Positions 12,107 through 23,510 of a stretch of 64,000 nucleotides of DNA are shown one piece after another. Location of the stretch: contig QEYB01000062.1 of assembly GCA_017562135.1 (NCBI GenBank), forward strand, positions 310,001 to 374,000. The letters are read 5' to 3'. The notes under the pieces are model-generated. The model was not told the DNA's origin. It saw only the letters and a program-made list of their open reading frames with translations, and ran no database searches. Position 1 is the first letter of the stretch; each line of letters starts with the position of its first letter. The DNA comes from Dipylidium caninum (taxonomy: Eukaryota; Platyhelminthes; Cestoda; Cyclophyllidea; Dipylidiidae). A program made the translations under genes and the position numbers.

Positions 12107-15100
12107 CTGGAGGGGACACGCAGGAGGGAGCACCGGTTAAAGGAAGTAGAGAAGGGACTCGGCGCCCGGTTGCGCTGGACCCCCTGTCCCTCACGTGTTT
12201 ACCTCGGAGTCGAGCCCTGTGGTGGTAGCCCCCAGTCAACCGTGAAACGAACAGTTGGAAAGATCGGGCTCCCTCAAGTGCTCAGGATGAGGTGGAAAGC
12301 TATCTTACTGAAAAAAATTTTCAATTTTTCCAAATCAGAACGATATTAATTAAGAGTAGAGGGAAATCTTGATTTAAAAAAAATGTAGGATAGAAATGGC
12401 GCCTGGATAGGACCAGAGGGCTTTTCAAGGGTTGATACAACATTCCCAATCAGGTGTCCACTACACCTGCAGTGAAATTTTTGTGTCCGTAATAATACGG
12501 CAAATGTGAAGACAATTGGCATTTTCGTGGATCGGACGGCTTAAATGATGCAGACTAGGCAGCTTACTGCGCGACCGGTCGACCAGACGTAGGGGAATGA
12601 AGCGCGTTGGTAAAGCCAACATCGGGGAAGACAGGACGGGGGGAGGGGGGGCGGAGAGGAGCTGTGCAAACATCTTAAAATAGAGTTGGTGGAATTAGAG
12701 CAGCGTTATGATCCATTCATATCCCATTTTGAGATTTCGCAAAAGCAAAATCGACTACTTCTGCCGACGTTGTCGCAGTCGCGGCGAAGTACGGAGCGGA
12801 GGAGACTTGCCGGGCGCTACTCGCCGCCTCGGCAGCATGCATAAACCGGAGACAGACCGGTCCTCGATGTAGACACCGCCATTCACTTGTCGCCTCAAAT
12901 GTCTCCAGCTTTTCATGGGAATGAAGGTTAAAAGTGGGCGCAAGCCAAGTGCATCGCTCCTAACTACCTTCCTCTGGCTACGCAAGTGGAACCACCAGCG
13001 AAGAATTGCTCAAACCTCTCTCTCTCTCTCTCTGGCCAAGATTTCATGCCTGCCAGACGGACACAAAGTGGGCCTTAGTTCGCTAGAGCTGCGCAAAAAT
13101 TATGGAAAGGTTTTGACATTAAAAGTATGTCTCAGGCGAATTTATTGTAATCCCCAGCAGTCTGGGCAAGCATTTGCTATAAAGGCTGCATTCCCCCTCC
13201 TCCCACCCCACCCCCTGGGACGAAGCAAGAAGGGGCAAAAGACATGAGGGACACACTGTCCGGAGGCAAATGAACTGCAATAATGGAAGTGAATAAATGA
13301 GGGACACCGTTAAATGATGGGAATTTAGGGGCATCATCCACTTTACAAAACTGCCTCCTCAATCTTGTAGAGTGCAATAAAGTCGGGAAAATGAAATGCA
13401 TTTGTGCGTCCAGAATGAGAGAGCGCGAAAAAGCCGTCACCTGACAAATCTTTTTACTGATAATTGTTTAAATTAGGCAATTCCTGAAGAATATAATGTG
13501 AAGGAAATAGACTTTGGGAGAATAAGCGTTGCGATAAGGAAGTCGGAGAATAAGTGGCAGGCAAATTTGACGATGGCCCCGTCCGCCACTTTTGGCATAA
13601 CTCCGCTGCAGGCTCGAAAACTTTCTCGGCTGTATAACTACACCTTTGACGAAAACCTTACAGCGTTCTCCCAGTAAGCCGAATTCCTCAAAAAAATATT
13701 AGAATTGGTGCATCTGCAGCCTCGGAAAACAGGTGGCGAATTTGCAGCAGAGGTCTTTTTGTCTGCCCAACCACCCCTTCGTCAACCATATTTCTAACCT
13801 TTCTTTAGTCGAAAATGCGAAAATTATGCCACTGAAAGCGGCCAAGTGAAGAAATGCTTCCGGAAGAACCTACGAAAAGGCTCGGGACAGCACTCTTTTC
13901 TGCCATTAGTTGAGAGGATCACCTGAATTCGCACTGAAATTTGACTATGTTTGAAGCAGAGCCAGAAGTCGCAAAGGCGGAAATAATGTGAGCAGAGAGT
14001 TTTAGCACACGGACAAAAGACGACTCAGCAGACGAGTAAACTTGCGAGGCCCGAAGTCCAAAACCCCGGCGGTGTATGCATTACGATGGAAAGAAGAGAT
14101 TGATGCACCAGATCAAATTACATCCGAGTGAATTTTCTCACTTTAGAAAGGCTGGCTTCGCTTTTGCACGATGAAATCCAACCGAGATATCCCAGGGATT
14201 ACCTCGAGTGGCGGCCCAGGACGGCGAACTAATCAGTCGTAAGGAAGAGAATGATAACGATGCGAGAAGCCCTCGAACGAATGCCGATTGGCCCAGGCCG
14301 TGTGAGACAACAAAGCCGTTTACTCTCGCCAATTGACAAGGAACATCGGGTAAATAAAATTTAACCCAGTGCAAAAAAATAAAGGCGTGGCCAGCTAAGA
14401 TGGTTGGGTCACCTAGTTGAAGGAAGAAAACGAGGCAAGTGGAAAGAAAGGCAATTGCCACACCCATCCTTCGGCAACTTCGACCAGCTAGCGGAATAAA
14501 CATGGCGAGACACTATGAATGCGGAAAAGGAGAGTGTCATCGCCGTAATGAAAGGGTCGAGGCAGAGGGAGGAGTGCTTTTGATGATCCCAAAGGCCAAG
14601 AGAGAAGAATTATGGGAGCTAGCGAAACAGTCCACTCGGAGTCGACGAACAGCCCATTCGGGAGGACGGCCAGTGGCCTCGGACACAAGTCATGGTGCGC
14701 GTGCGCGACCCTTGCTGGGGCCAAGTCACTCAAGGGAACGACTAAACGCCACCGACCACGGAGGTGGCTGCTTCAAATCCCCCAATTGACACTAACAGGC
14801 CTTATGGCTTTTGTTTTTTCTTTCAAACCACAGAATAAATTACCCGAACGGAGAGAAAAATAAGTCCTAATGCAACACTTAATTATGCGCACTCTCCAGT
14901 TGGCCTGGCTCCCATTCGCCACTCCTCGGGCAGTGCAGGCATTCCTTCTGCGCCGCCACCAGCACTGCCAACAAATGCATAAGGAGGCGCTCTGGAGTCT
15001 CGGCGGCAAGGATCATTTCCCCCATGACTTAGAATGCCTCACCGGAGCAAGACTTCAGAGTTAAAAAACCTTGAAAGGTAACCTTACGATTGAAGTGATA

Positions 15101-15991
15101 CGCGAAGCCGGATTACAGGATAATAGAGGTGAAGATTGTGAATAGGCAGAAGAGGACGGTGGAACCGAGTGGCGGGGGTGTGTGTGGGCGGGTGACTGAA
15201 GTAAATTTCCTGTTTGACAATGATTTTACCGCATGCCTAATAATAGCCGAGGTGAGTAGTGAGAGGCCATGGGAATTTTGAAAGTGGAGCCAAGAAAAGT
15301 ACAATTAGAAAGGAAGAAAATAGTGGTGAAATGAGAAGGACTGCGCTGTAGTCGGGAAAAAGAACGGACCCATTCAAAGGCTCGCTTAATTTAGAAAGTC
15401 TGGCTTTTCCACTTGCCTTACGGCCAAGCGTTGGACTGCGTACTGGCGAAGGAGAATTGGTCGCTTTGGACCACATCGTGTCTGATGGGGATTAAACACC
15501 CCGAGAAAGTTGCCACCACCCAAATCATTTGCCTCGCAGACGAAGCAACAACTTCGTTTTCAGACAAATTAAAATGCAAATATCAGCCGTTCACATCGGA
15601 CAAACAATCAGAAAATACAAATTTGTCTACGTATAACTGGCTGCAGTGAGGTACATCCACATATAAGAGAGTGAAGAGAGCCAAATTAAAAAAAGCGAGT
15701 CCCAAGTGAGGGACAGGAAACACCTAAGTGAAACTCACATCGGCTGGTTTTGGCTCCGGCGGAGGCTGACCTTTCCCGGCCCAACTGTTTGTGTTTATGA
15801 TGACATTTGAGATGGTTTGAATCCACTAAAAGAAATCAAAAGCTTCCGTCAAATCATAAATGACTATTACAAAAAGTCGTCTTCCAAATGAAACCATTTT
15901 TTGTTTTCCTCTTTCTCCTCAACCATCTATCGCTCCACTCGCCAAACCGGAAATGTCTGTAACAGTGCTCATGCCACACACGCGCTTATTT
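12107..15991. other. Non-coding stretch, nothing recognised
   Basis: No exon on either strand could be supported. A CT dinucleotide tract lies near 13016-13032. The minus-strand frames at 14138-14503 and 14488-14733 overlap each other and show no domain. Part of this interval probably contains the 3' untranslated region of the APPL-like gene that ends at 15992, but no canonical polyadenylation signal was evident close to its stop codon. Confidence 0.45.
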
Positions 15992-18900
15992 CTAGACTTT
16001 CTGAACCAAAATAGTGGTATTGAGTGATGGTAATGTAGCTTCCTGGGAGGTTTTAGTTACCACTTGTTCTTTCAAGAAGGGTCCGTGTGGGTTAGGAAAA
16101 AGGTTAATGCACTCTTCATCCCTGTATAAAAGAATGAAAGGCGTTAGGGAATGAGGTTTTAAAGAAAACGCTGTCCAAAATCCGTCCACCCTTGGCAGGA
16201 GAAGTACCGCTAGTCCTGCAACGGAGGTCTGAAATCAAGTTCTTAAACTGATTAAGCACATGAAGTGCAGAGGAATCAACTAGGTGGCTGGAACTGTTCA
16301 CTAGGCCGACTGTAATTCACTTATGATGCGGTAGCAAACGTTTGCGACTTGTTGTTGGTAAATAGAAGCTCTACTAAGAGACGGAAAGACAGGGGGGAAC
16401 ACAGAGGAATTTTGTCCACAAAAGACACGTCACCGCGCCATTCATGTGATAAAACCGCGCCATGGTTATTTACTCCCTAAATTTAAGTAGTATATCTAAC
16501 ACAAACCTCATCACGGTCAGTTGAGTTTTCGGCTTGCAGAATCACAGTGCTGAAAAAAAAAATACAAAAGCCAATTAAAATTAGGAAGCAGAGGGATGTA
16601 AGAACACATACCAGGAGACGAGAGAATGGAATTCCAATTATGGTATACGTAAAAGGGTGAAGCAAAAGCAGAAGACTTACTGCGTCGAGTGCTGCTGCGT
16701 TTCGGAAGAAAAGAGTAAACTGATGAAGCTGGATTCCTGCTGCTGCTGCTGCTTCTTATCCCTAGCAAACGATCCCACAGGTGGGATTACAAGTAGCGAA
16801 AGACAGATATGTGAATTCGGCGAGTACAGAAGGCGGGGAGGACCTACCGTTTATCGACTGCGGAGACTATCTGGAAGGTGTACCTTCTGTCGTCAATATC
16901 CACAGGCTCCGCGAAGACACCCTTTCCATTTAGGTTCACCAAAACACCGGCTCCAAGCTATGTAAAAAACAACTCAGAGCTTAAGAATAATATAGCCTCT
17001 GGGGATTCTGCTTAGTCGTTCGTGTTTTTATGCCCCCTCCTCAATTTACTCCTGCTCGAGTGAACATATAATAAGGCAGTAAGAAGAGTTATAGCCTTGT
17101 ATATCTCGTCTGCGGACAGATAATAAAAAAACGCAACACTATTCGGGGGAGACTCGCATCTGGCAACTAAAAGTATGCCTTACATAACAACTAGGATGTG
17201 CTGAAGCCCATTCAATTTTGCAAACGTCACAAACTAAGAATTAGGATGATGGAATTCTTGACATGCTGCCAGAAGTGTTTAACAATCAAGAAAATTGAGG
17301 AAGGTAAACAAATTTCATGAGCACTTGAAACATCCGAAGATGCACGAGATAAGGCAACACCATCACCGGTGATTGCGTCGCACACTTATCTGTCCGCCAC
17401 ACGAGGAATTTAGATTTTATACACAATCTTAAGTCATTTACAAAAAAACGTGTTCACATACACCACTTGTGTGGACGACACGGCTATCCTGAAACCGAGA
17501 TTTTTTAAATAGAAACTTCATGGTTGGAGTAAATTTCCTACTGTCCACATAAAACTCTACACGAAATAGCCCATTGTATAAGAGTTTTAGGGGAGATAGG
17601 TGAGTGGGTGGGTGGGTAAAGAGGAAGCATGCGGAATTTCAGTGTATTTCAAATAGGAGCGTCATGTGAGTGTCCGGTGCTATCCCAAGCCCCCATTCCT
17701 AACTAAAGGAAGAGGTGGAGAAAAACATTCCATTCTGGTGGATGCACGGCGGAATACAGCATCGACGGTGACTAGTGTATTCAATAGTGGGGTAATGCAA
17801 CATAAAGTCACGACCGGAAAACAAATAGCAGACTGGAGGAGTTGAGTCACCCCCAAGGCTGTGGAATTCCCTCCCTTTGTAGTAATCGTGTTCAAAACGC
17901 GGAGATTGATGGAAAATCGAAGAAATGAACGTCTACCGAAGAAGAAACTCGGAAGCGCCAGTTAATTGTATAACGCTTGGGTCATTTACGGTGTTGTTCC
18001 AGCAAATTTTTGGGGAGTTTGGTATAATTACCCTTTGGTTTAGGCGAAATCTAGCACGGGGCATCACTTCCGAGGGGTCGAGTTGGAACTACTCTGAGGC
18101 GCTTGATGTCATGTTACGGGGCAACAACAAAAGTGTATTGGTTAAATATATATGGAGCACGATTGCAGCATTACACATCGGTGAGACAGAGTTTGCATCC
18201 GTTTTCCGATTAGACCAAATTTCGCACATCAAGGCGACTAGGAGAATTTACCAAGACAACGCGGATACAAAGGCACCGGGCTGAGGCTCGAGTAGAGTTG
18301 AGTAATATTACCATCATGTGTCAGAAGGTTGAGCAATGCTCTAACTGTTAGGTCAGGACACTCGGAAAAGATTCCATGAATTACGCAGTATACGAGCAAA
18401 CAATTTAAGGGTTACCGTTGTCAAGGTTTCACCGCTGGAAACCAACATGTTAACAATAGATTCAATCCGTGCTGTAGCGCTGGCCGATGGGTATAAAAAT
18501 GTCCCTACGAGATCGTTTCTTTTTTCAAATTACGACAGTGGTATTAGGAATACGGAAAAATATTTCAAAAAATTTACAAAACGAATTATACAATCCTACT
18601 TAAATTGTCATTAGTAGTATGTTATGGCCCATAAAACGATGTTACTGTTCCGCCAGTGGACACGGCAAGGAAACAAAGCAGTCAGTATAAGAAAATTTTT
18701 ATTGTTTCGAAAGATAAAATATCCATAAGAAAAAAGGGATTTGCAAATTACCGCAAGACAACAAAAAGAGGCAGTAGAAATGTGAACTGTCTACGGGGTC
18801 ATTCGACTAAGGAACGTATAATAATTATTCCATCACAGAAAAATAAACATCCACCATAGTTGCCTTATGCTATTTAATCTCTCACCTTTCACACTCCATT

Positions 18901-21900
18901 TTTGTGGCCTCTTCAGTCTTTAAAAGGCAATAAATAAAACACTCTACATTTCTGAGGCTAACTTGAATAGTGAAAAAGCCATTGGAATTTTAGAAAAGGA
19001 AAAATAAGACGATAAACACAACGCAAAAAGTAGGAGTTGCTCACATCGCCCTTCTGTTGGTAGAGAAGATTGCCGCCCTGTGTGAAGCAGTAGACTTCAT
19101 TCCACTCGAATCCAAACGTCTTCTTAACTCGCATAAAAAGGTAACCGCTTTTGGAAAGGAGGTTTGCATCCGGTGTGCGCAAATAGGCCTTATCTAAAAA
19201 CCGAGAGAATAGGAGTAAGGCCCCACCTTCAAACAAGTGTGCAAAGTGGAAATAAAAACAGAAAGGGGATTTTAAATAGCGATAACTGGAATTATCTGGA
19301 AATATGCATAGTGATAGCAAATTCACCAGACTGAAAAAAGAAAGTATGCCAAGGCTAGATTTGGAGTTTTAAACGGTCAAATTTGTGGAAAACAAAACCT
19401 AAAAGCGTTGTATATAAAGTTTCGTCACTTGAATTAAATGGAAGAGATTCTGGTTCCCACTCTCCATGAGGGATAGAAAGTCCTACCTGACTTAGCAAAG
19501 AGGGGTTCAGGTGCGAAGAGAGCCAATGACTGACTCTGAATGTTGGTCAGAGTATTAAGAAACTCCTCTGTCGCCTGGGGTCGACTGGACCTGTCGACTA
19601 AAATAAACATTTGAGAGGTTTTTATAAGAACTCAGTATCGGGCAAACGAAAGAAGCACCTAGGCAGTCAAAAGGACGCACCAATCGAACTGGGCCTTGAT
19701 GACTTCGGTGAACTGGGCCAACGAAGGTTGTTCTACAACCTCGGCGACCTTTTTGCAATGGTTGCGTACGCTCGTGAGAAATCCAAAGAATGCATTGAGA
19801 GGGATCATCTCCCGCTCAAAGTGCGCCGCGTTAAGACGCGCATGATAGATAACTGATGCCTTCTGGAACATCCGGCGACGCTGCAAAATGCCGATTGGGG
19901 ATGAGCGCTCGAATAACTGAATGACGCTTGTTCATTCAAAGAACGTGGAGAACTTCCCATTTCTTAAGCATTATTTATGTTATGCCCAAATAAGGAAAAA
20001 AAATCAAAGGTAAAATAATGAACAGACACTAAGGCAATAAATAGAATGCAGACACACAGCCCTCCTGGTCTCACAAATGCAATCGTTAAATTATACAAGT
20101 ATAGGCTCAAGGAAAATACATATAGCCGAGCGCCATATGCTCGCAGTATCGCTTTGCAAAAGCCAAAATAAATTTGACACCAAAAAGCGACTTTGTATTA
20201 GAGTCTAAAGGCAAAAATTAAGGTCGGAACGATGATAGGCTGCTACGAAATTATCAAGGCGAAGCCTAACAGAAAATGAGACCTCACGAGCGGACGAGGT
20301 TTCAAGAGTAGGGAAGTCAGGCGTTGTGGGTTTCAGACAAGTCATAGTCGGCTAGAGTTAAGTCTGTCGCAAAAGTGCGTAAAAAGCTAGTCTTTGTGTG
20401 TGTGCGTGTGATGGTGAAGAAGACACCACATGGGCAATGGGATGTTTTGTCTACAAAGATCTATCCTTTGATCATGGCAGTAATTACTGTTTCACTAAGA
20501 TGGAGTGTTTCAACAAGATCAAGTTTCCTATTCAATTCGTTACCATATGGAAGTCGGGAATGAGATTACCTCACGTCAGGCCTAAAACGAAAATCAAATA
20601 GCAACATACAAGTCCAGCGTTTAAGAGCAATGACGATGTAAAAAGAGCAATCCCAAGTCCATTTATTCGACTTAACAAATATATGCAAATACTTAAGTCT
20701 AGAAAGCGGCTGTATCCACAAGCAAAGTGCATAAATGAAAGGGAAAAACGGAGGTAAGACGTGACTCGCGTTTAGATAGTCTACATTTATCTGCACCAAG
20801 ACGTACACGAGAGAGTTCAAGTACTGCATCATCATGTTCTTTGGGCGCGCAACGACGTGTGAGACGCATGTAACGGGCCAGAGCGTCGTGCACATCGCGT
20901 TCGCAGGCCTCACAATGAGATCTAGTAGCGGCCAGATCTGAGAAAAAGAGATTATTCGCCGTTCCACTGCCTCCACTTCCACCGTGCGTTCCTGTGGTAT
21001 AGGACCCGAATTATCCACCAACTGCAGACCAGGTTGGCTGGGCAGTTTGTGTGCAGGCAGGAAAAGAGTCGTCCGTAATGCCTCTGCTTCTGACCGATAC
21101 ATTCCGGAAAGCTGTAGGAACGGAAAAGGGGTCAGGTTCATAAAAAAGGAAGAGCGCTAACGAGATGAAATACCTCCTCAAGTAAGCTGGAGAACTGCAA
21201 GCAGATGTTCTCAAAGTCCGGGTTTTTGGGCTGTACAGACAGGTTCTAGGTAGGAAATCATCTCACTAATTATATTATGTGAATAAATTTATGAATATCA
21301 TGCGGTATGAGGAAAAAATCTGCACCAGTTTGGCGACTATTAAGGACACCCAAAAAATTTGATGGTCATATAAATTGGTTTAAGCATTTTGAGATAAAAA
21401 TTCAGTCAGCACTTAATGAGTAAAGGCAATGAGAAAAGTAATCGATAAGATGATAAGCCTACGAGGTTAAATGTAACTGTCTAGAGGATATCTTAATTCC
21501 GAGTTTCGAAAGTCACATTCTCTAAACATGCAAAAAGTATCCAAAATCACTATAATTAATGGCAACTTTTTGAGGATTAAAACAAAGCCCCTAAGTATCC
21601 AATTACTCGTTTTGATCAGACATAACCCCAATTCATGAAAATGGTTTCGGGGGAAACTGCAATGCCTCTATCCTCCCAGGAGCTTAAGTCAATAGGCGAT
21701 TAAATAGTTGAGAAATACAAAAGGATTGAATCGAAATAAATATAAGGATAGAAACGCACTTTACTCCCAATAAGACGAGAGATTTCAGACATTTGCAAGT
21801 ATGACTGTGCAATGGTTTCCTAAAGTTCCGCTGAAGTCATAATTAGTAAGCTGTACCTGTGCTTGATATATGTAGGGAGCAAGCAACGTGGAAATCTCGA

Positions 21901-22039
21901 AGCAATTGGCTGATATCTTGGGCATCAACTGCAAATTGGGAAGCAAGTTGTTGAGCCTGGAAAGCAGGAGATAGAGGGAGAGAAGCAGACTAACGTGTGG
22001 TGCATTTGACATTGCCTCCTTAAGACGAAGAAGCTCCAT
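15992..22039 (-). CDS. APPL: APPL-like BAR-PH endosomal adaptor, 16 exons, no PTB domain found
   Basis: APPL proteins dimerise through a BAR domain, bind Rab5 and curved endosomal membranes, and link receptors to signalling. Exons (high to low coordinate): 22039-21995, 21956-21888, 21819-21760, 21230-21174, 21111-21030, 20937-20807, 19880-19681, 19590-19487, 19193-19045, 16957-16848, 16761-16681, 16549-16507, 16476-16434, 16279-16260, 16228-16170 and 16121-15992. All junctions agree in phase and give about 460 residues. The start MELLRLKEAMSNAPH aligns with the APPL N-terminus. Exons 2-8 give the BAR helices (ISQLLRDFHETIAQSY; ERDVHDALARYMRL; LNAAHFEREMIPL). Exon 9 opens the PH domain (GYLFMRVKK, YCFTQGGNLLYQQKGD), and exons 10 and 12 continue it (DIDDRRYTFQI, TVILQAENS). 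Family APPLs continue into a PTB domain; here a stop follows a short unmatched tail. Exons 1-12 are well supported; 13-16 rest on splice phase alone. Confidence 0.87.
16681..16761 (-). other. APPL: Probable cassette exon inserting a Gln-rich loop in the PH domain
   Basis: This 81-nt exon has a TAG acceptor and a GTAAGT donor. It enters and leaves in phase 2, so including or skipping it keeps the frame. Included, it adds 27 residues beginning DKKQQQQQESS, encoded by a CAG run. Skipped, the flanking exons join as VDKR-TVILQAENS, which matches the uninterrupted strand-loop-strand of vertebrate APPL PH domains. Alternative use is inferred from phase and alignment; no transcript was available. Confidence 0.6.
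16958..19044 (-). other. Long intron of the APPL-like gene
   Basis: This is the largest intron of the gene, interrupting the PH domain between the exons ending ...QQKGD and starting LGAGVLVN. It is AT-rich. A 119-codon plus-strand open frame (17925-18284) lies inside it but has no recognisable domain. I see no mobile element or RNA gene in it. Confidence 0.75.
19881..20806 (-). other. Intron within the BAR-domain part of the APPL-like gene
   Basis: Bounded by a GTACGT donor and a CATTTTGCAG acceptor. The flanking exons join in phase 0 as ...LELSR-RRRMFQK..., which aligns without a gap to the vertebrate APPL helix. No feature is seen within it. Confidence 0.75.
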
Positions 22040-23510
22040 ATAGAGGTTCCAATGGAAATATAGGTAAGACCCTAGATGAGGAATATACTACACAGTGTTA
22101 ATTTAAGTCAGGGATGTGATTGTAACAGGTAGCTGAAGTTAGATATTGGTCAAAATGACACCTAAGAAAAGAAAAAAGTCCCACCAACTGGACCCCCACT
22201 ATTAATGACCCAATATTAGTGAAAATGAATACCGACCACCGTCGATAAACTATCAACAAATCGGAAACGTACCACGCACTGAGAAGGAAAAGCCAATCAG
22301 CACCGACGGCAGGTTATTAAAGTGCGTGATTTGGATCCTCGTAAAGTCAAACAACCGTATGAGCAAAATTACGGCCATGGCGCGCAGTGTTTGTGCCAAA
22401 GCTCTTGTTTTGCCGTTATTCAAACTGAAAGTTGTTTCTTCCAGAAACAAAGCTAATGTTTATTTACTGCAAAACCTTCAAAAATAATCCATTGTTACAT
22501 CTCTCTCCTTCTTTAATTAGGTGCGTTTAAGGTTCCTATGTCGACTGTAGGCACTACTTATTGATTAGAAACCAACCACCTTAAGAATGAGCAATATTAA
22601 TAATAAGAAACATGTGGTTTAGCTATCTTACGCCTTGATCAGATCCTGACAGCTTATTTCGAACAGTCATCGCATACGGCTGACATTCCGACGTGCTGAC
22701 TATCTCAGGTTCGTAAGACAACAGTTAACTCGACACTGCTAATTTTGCCATTAAGAATGGAAAAATTTTCTTGTAGCTTAAATTACACCGCGAAGTGTGA
22801 TAAACTCGAGATATTGAAAGTAAGGAACAGTCAACCATTGACGAAGACAGCACTAGTTAATCTACAACCAAGTCAGGGCAACAGAGCTTCAAACTCTACC
22901 TTAATGAGTCACCATAGACTAAGTAGGATATTTGGGATCTTACAAACGCCCACAAACCAATTGTACTGCAAGTCGAAAGCATCTTAGTCACTTATTTTGT
23001 CCACTTAAAAATGAGCAATCCCACCGAACGAAACCTTAATTAGTCTACCACACTTGCAAATAACCAAAGGCACGATCGTCGAGGGTAACGGGGAAGCGAC
23101 GCCTGTCAAAAAGGCGTTGCCTACCCTCCCACTCAAATGCCTATTTTTTTAGGGCCTGTGTTTTGAAATCCCTTTTGACCGAAAACACCCAATTTCATCC
23201 CGCCCATTAGCGTTACCTACAAGGCTTGAGGAACGAGTGCTCAATTATGTCCTACATGTACCAAAACCATCAAGCGAAAGTGAACAGTCTACATTCTTTC
23301 AAATATCAATTTAGGGTAAAGGCCGAAGCCATGCTGCCGCAGAAGGAGGCAGAGGAAGATGTACGCTTGTACTTTTCTCGTTCGCAAGACCGTCACCCAC
23401 AGCCGCGGTCACGTTGAGGAATCCAACTAATGAAACTATGAATTGGCTAGTTTTCTCTTTTCATAAGCAATAGAGAGCGAATCGGAATAAAGTACAACGC
23501 AAAAATGTGG
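22040..23510. other. Interval between the APPL-like and WW-domain genes
   Basis: AT-rich sequence separating two minus-strand genes. It should hold the promoter and 5' untranslated region of the APPL-like gene and the 3' end of the WW gene. Apart from one possible exon (22273-22424) I see no supported feature. The upstream frame of the APPL start stays open for some codons, so an additional 5' exon cannot be excluded. Confidence 0.5.
22273..22424 (-). CDS. Possible isolated exon with a hydrophobic segment
   Basis: A TTTCAG acceptor precedes a 152-nt open segment that ends at a GTACGT donor. Its frame reads NNGKTRALAQTLRAMAV, then a hydrophobic run (ILLIRLFDF), then THFNNLPSVLIG. Good splice sites and an amphipathic to hydrophobic composition suggest an exon. 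It matches neither the APPL N-terminus nor the WW gene, and its partner exons are unknown. Confidence 0.3.

Noticed and set aside
17925..18284. 119-codon plus-strand frame inside the APPL intron
   Set aside because: No recognisable domain, antisense to a well-supported gene, and no splice or promoter evidence.
20566..21141. 191-codon minus-strand open frame
   Set aside because: It runs through two real APPL exons and an intron. The conserved BAR helix (ERDVHDALARYMRL) lies in a different frame after 20938, so the long frame is a read-through artefact.
21785..22039. 84-codon minus-strand frame reading LNNLLPNLQLMPKISANCF
   Set aside because: Only its first 15 codons are used. After the first intron the APPL-matching frame is AQQLASQFAVDAQDISQLL, and the hydrophobic middle of the long frame is intron.
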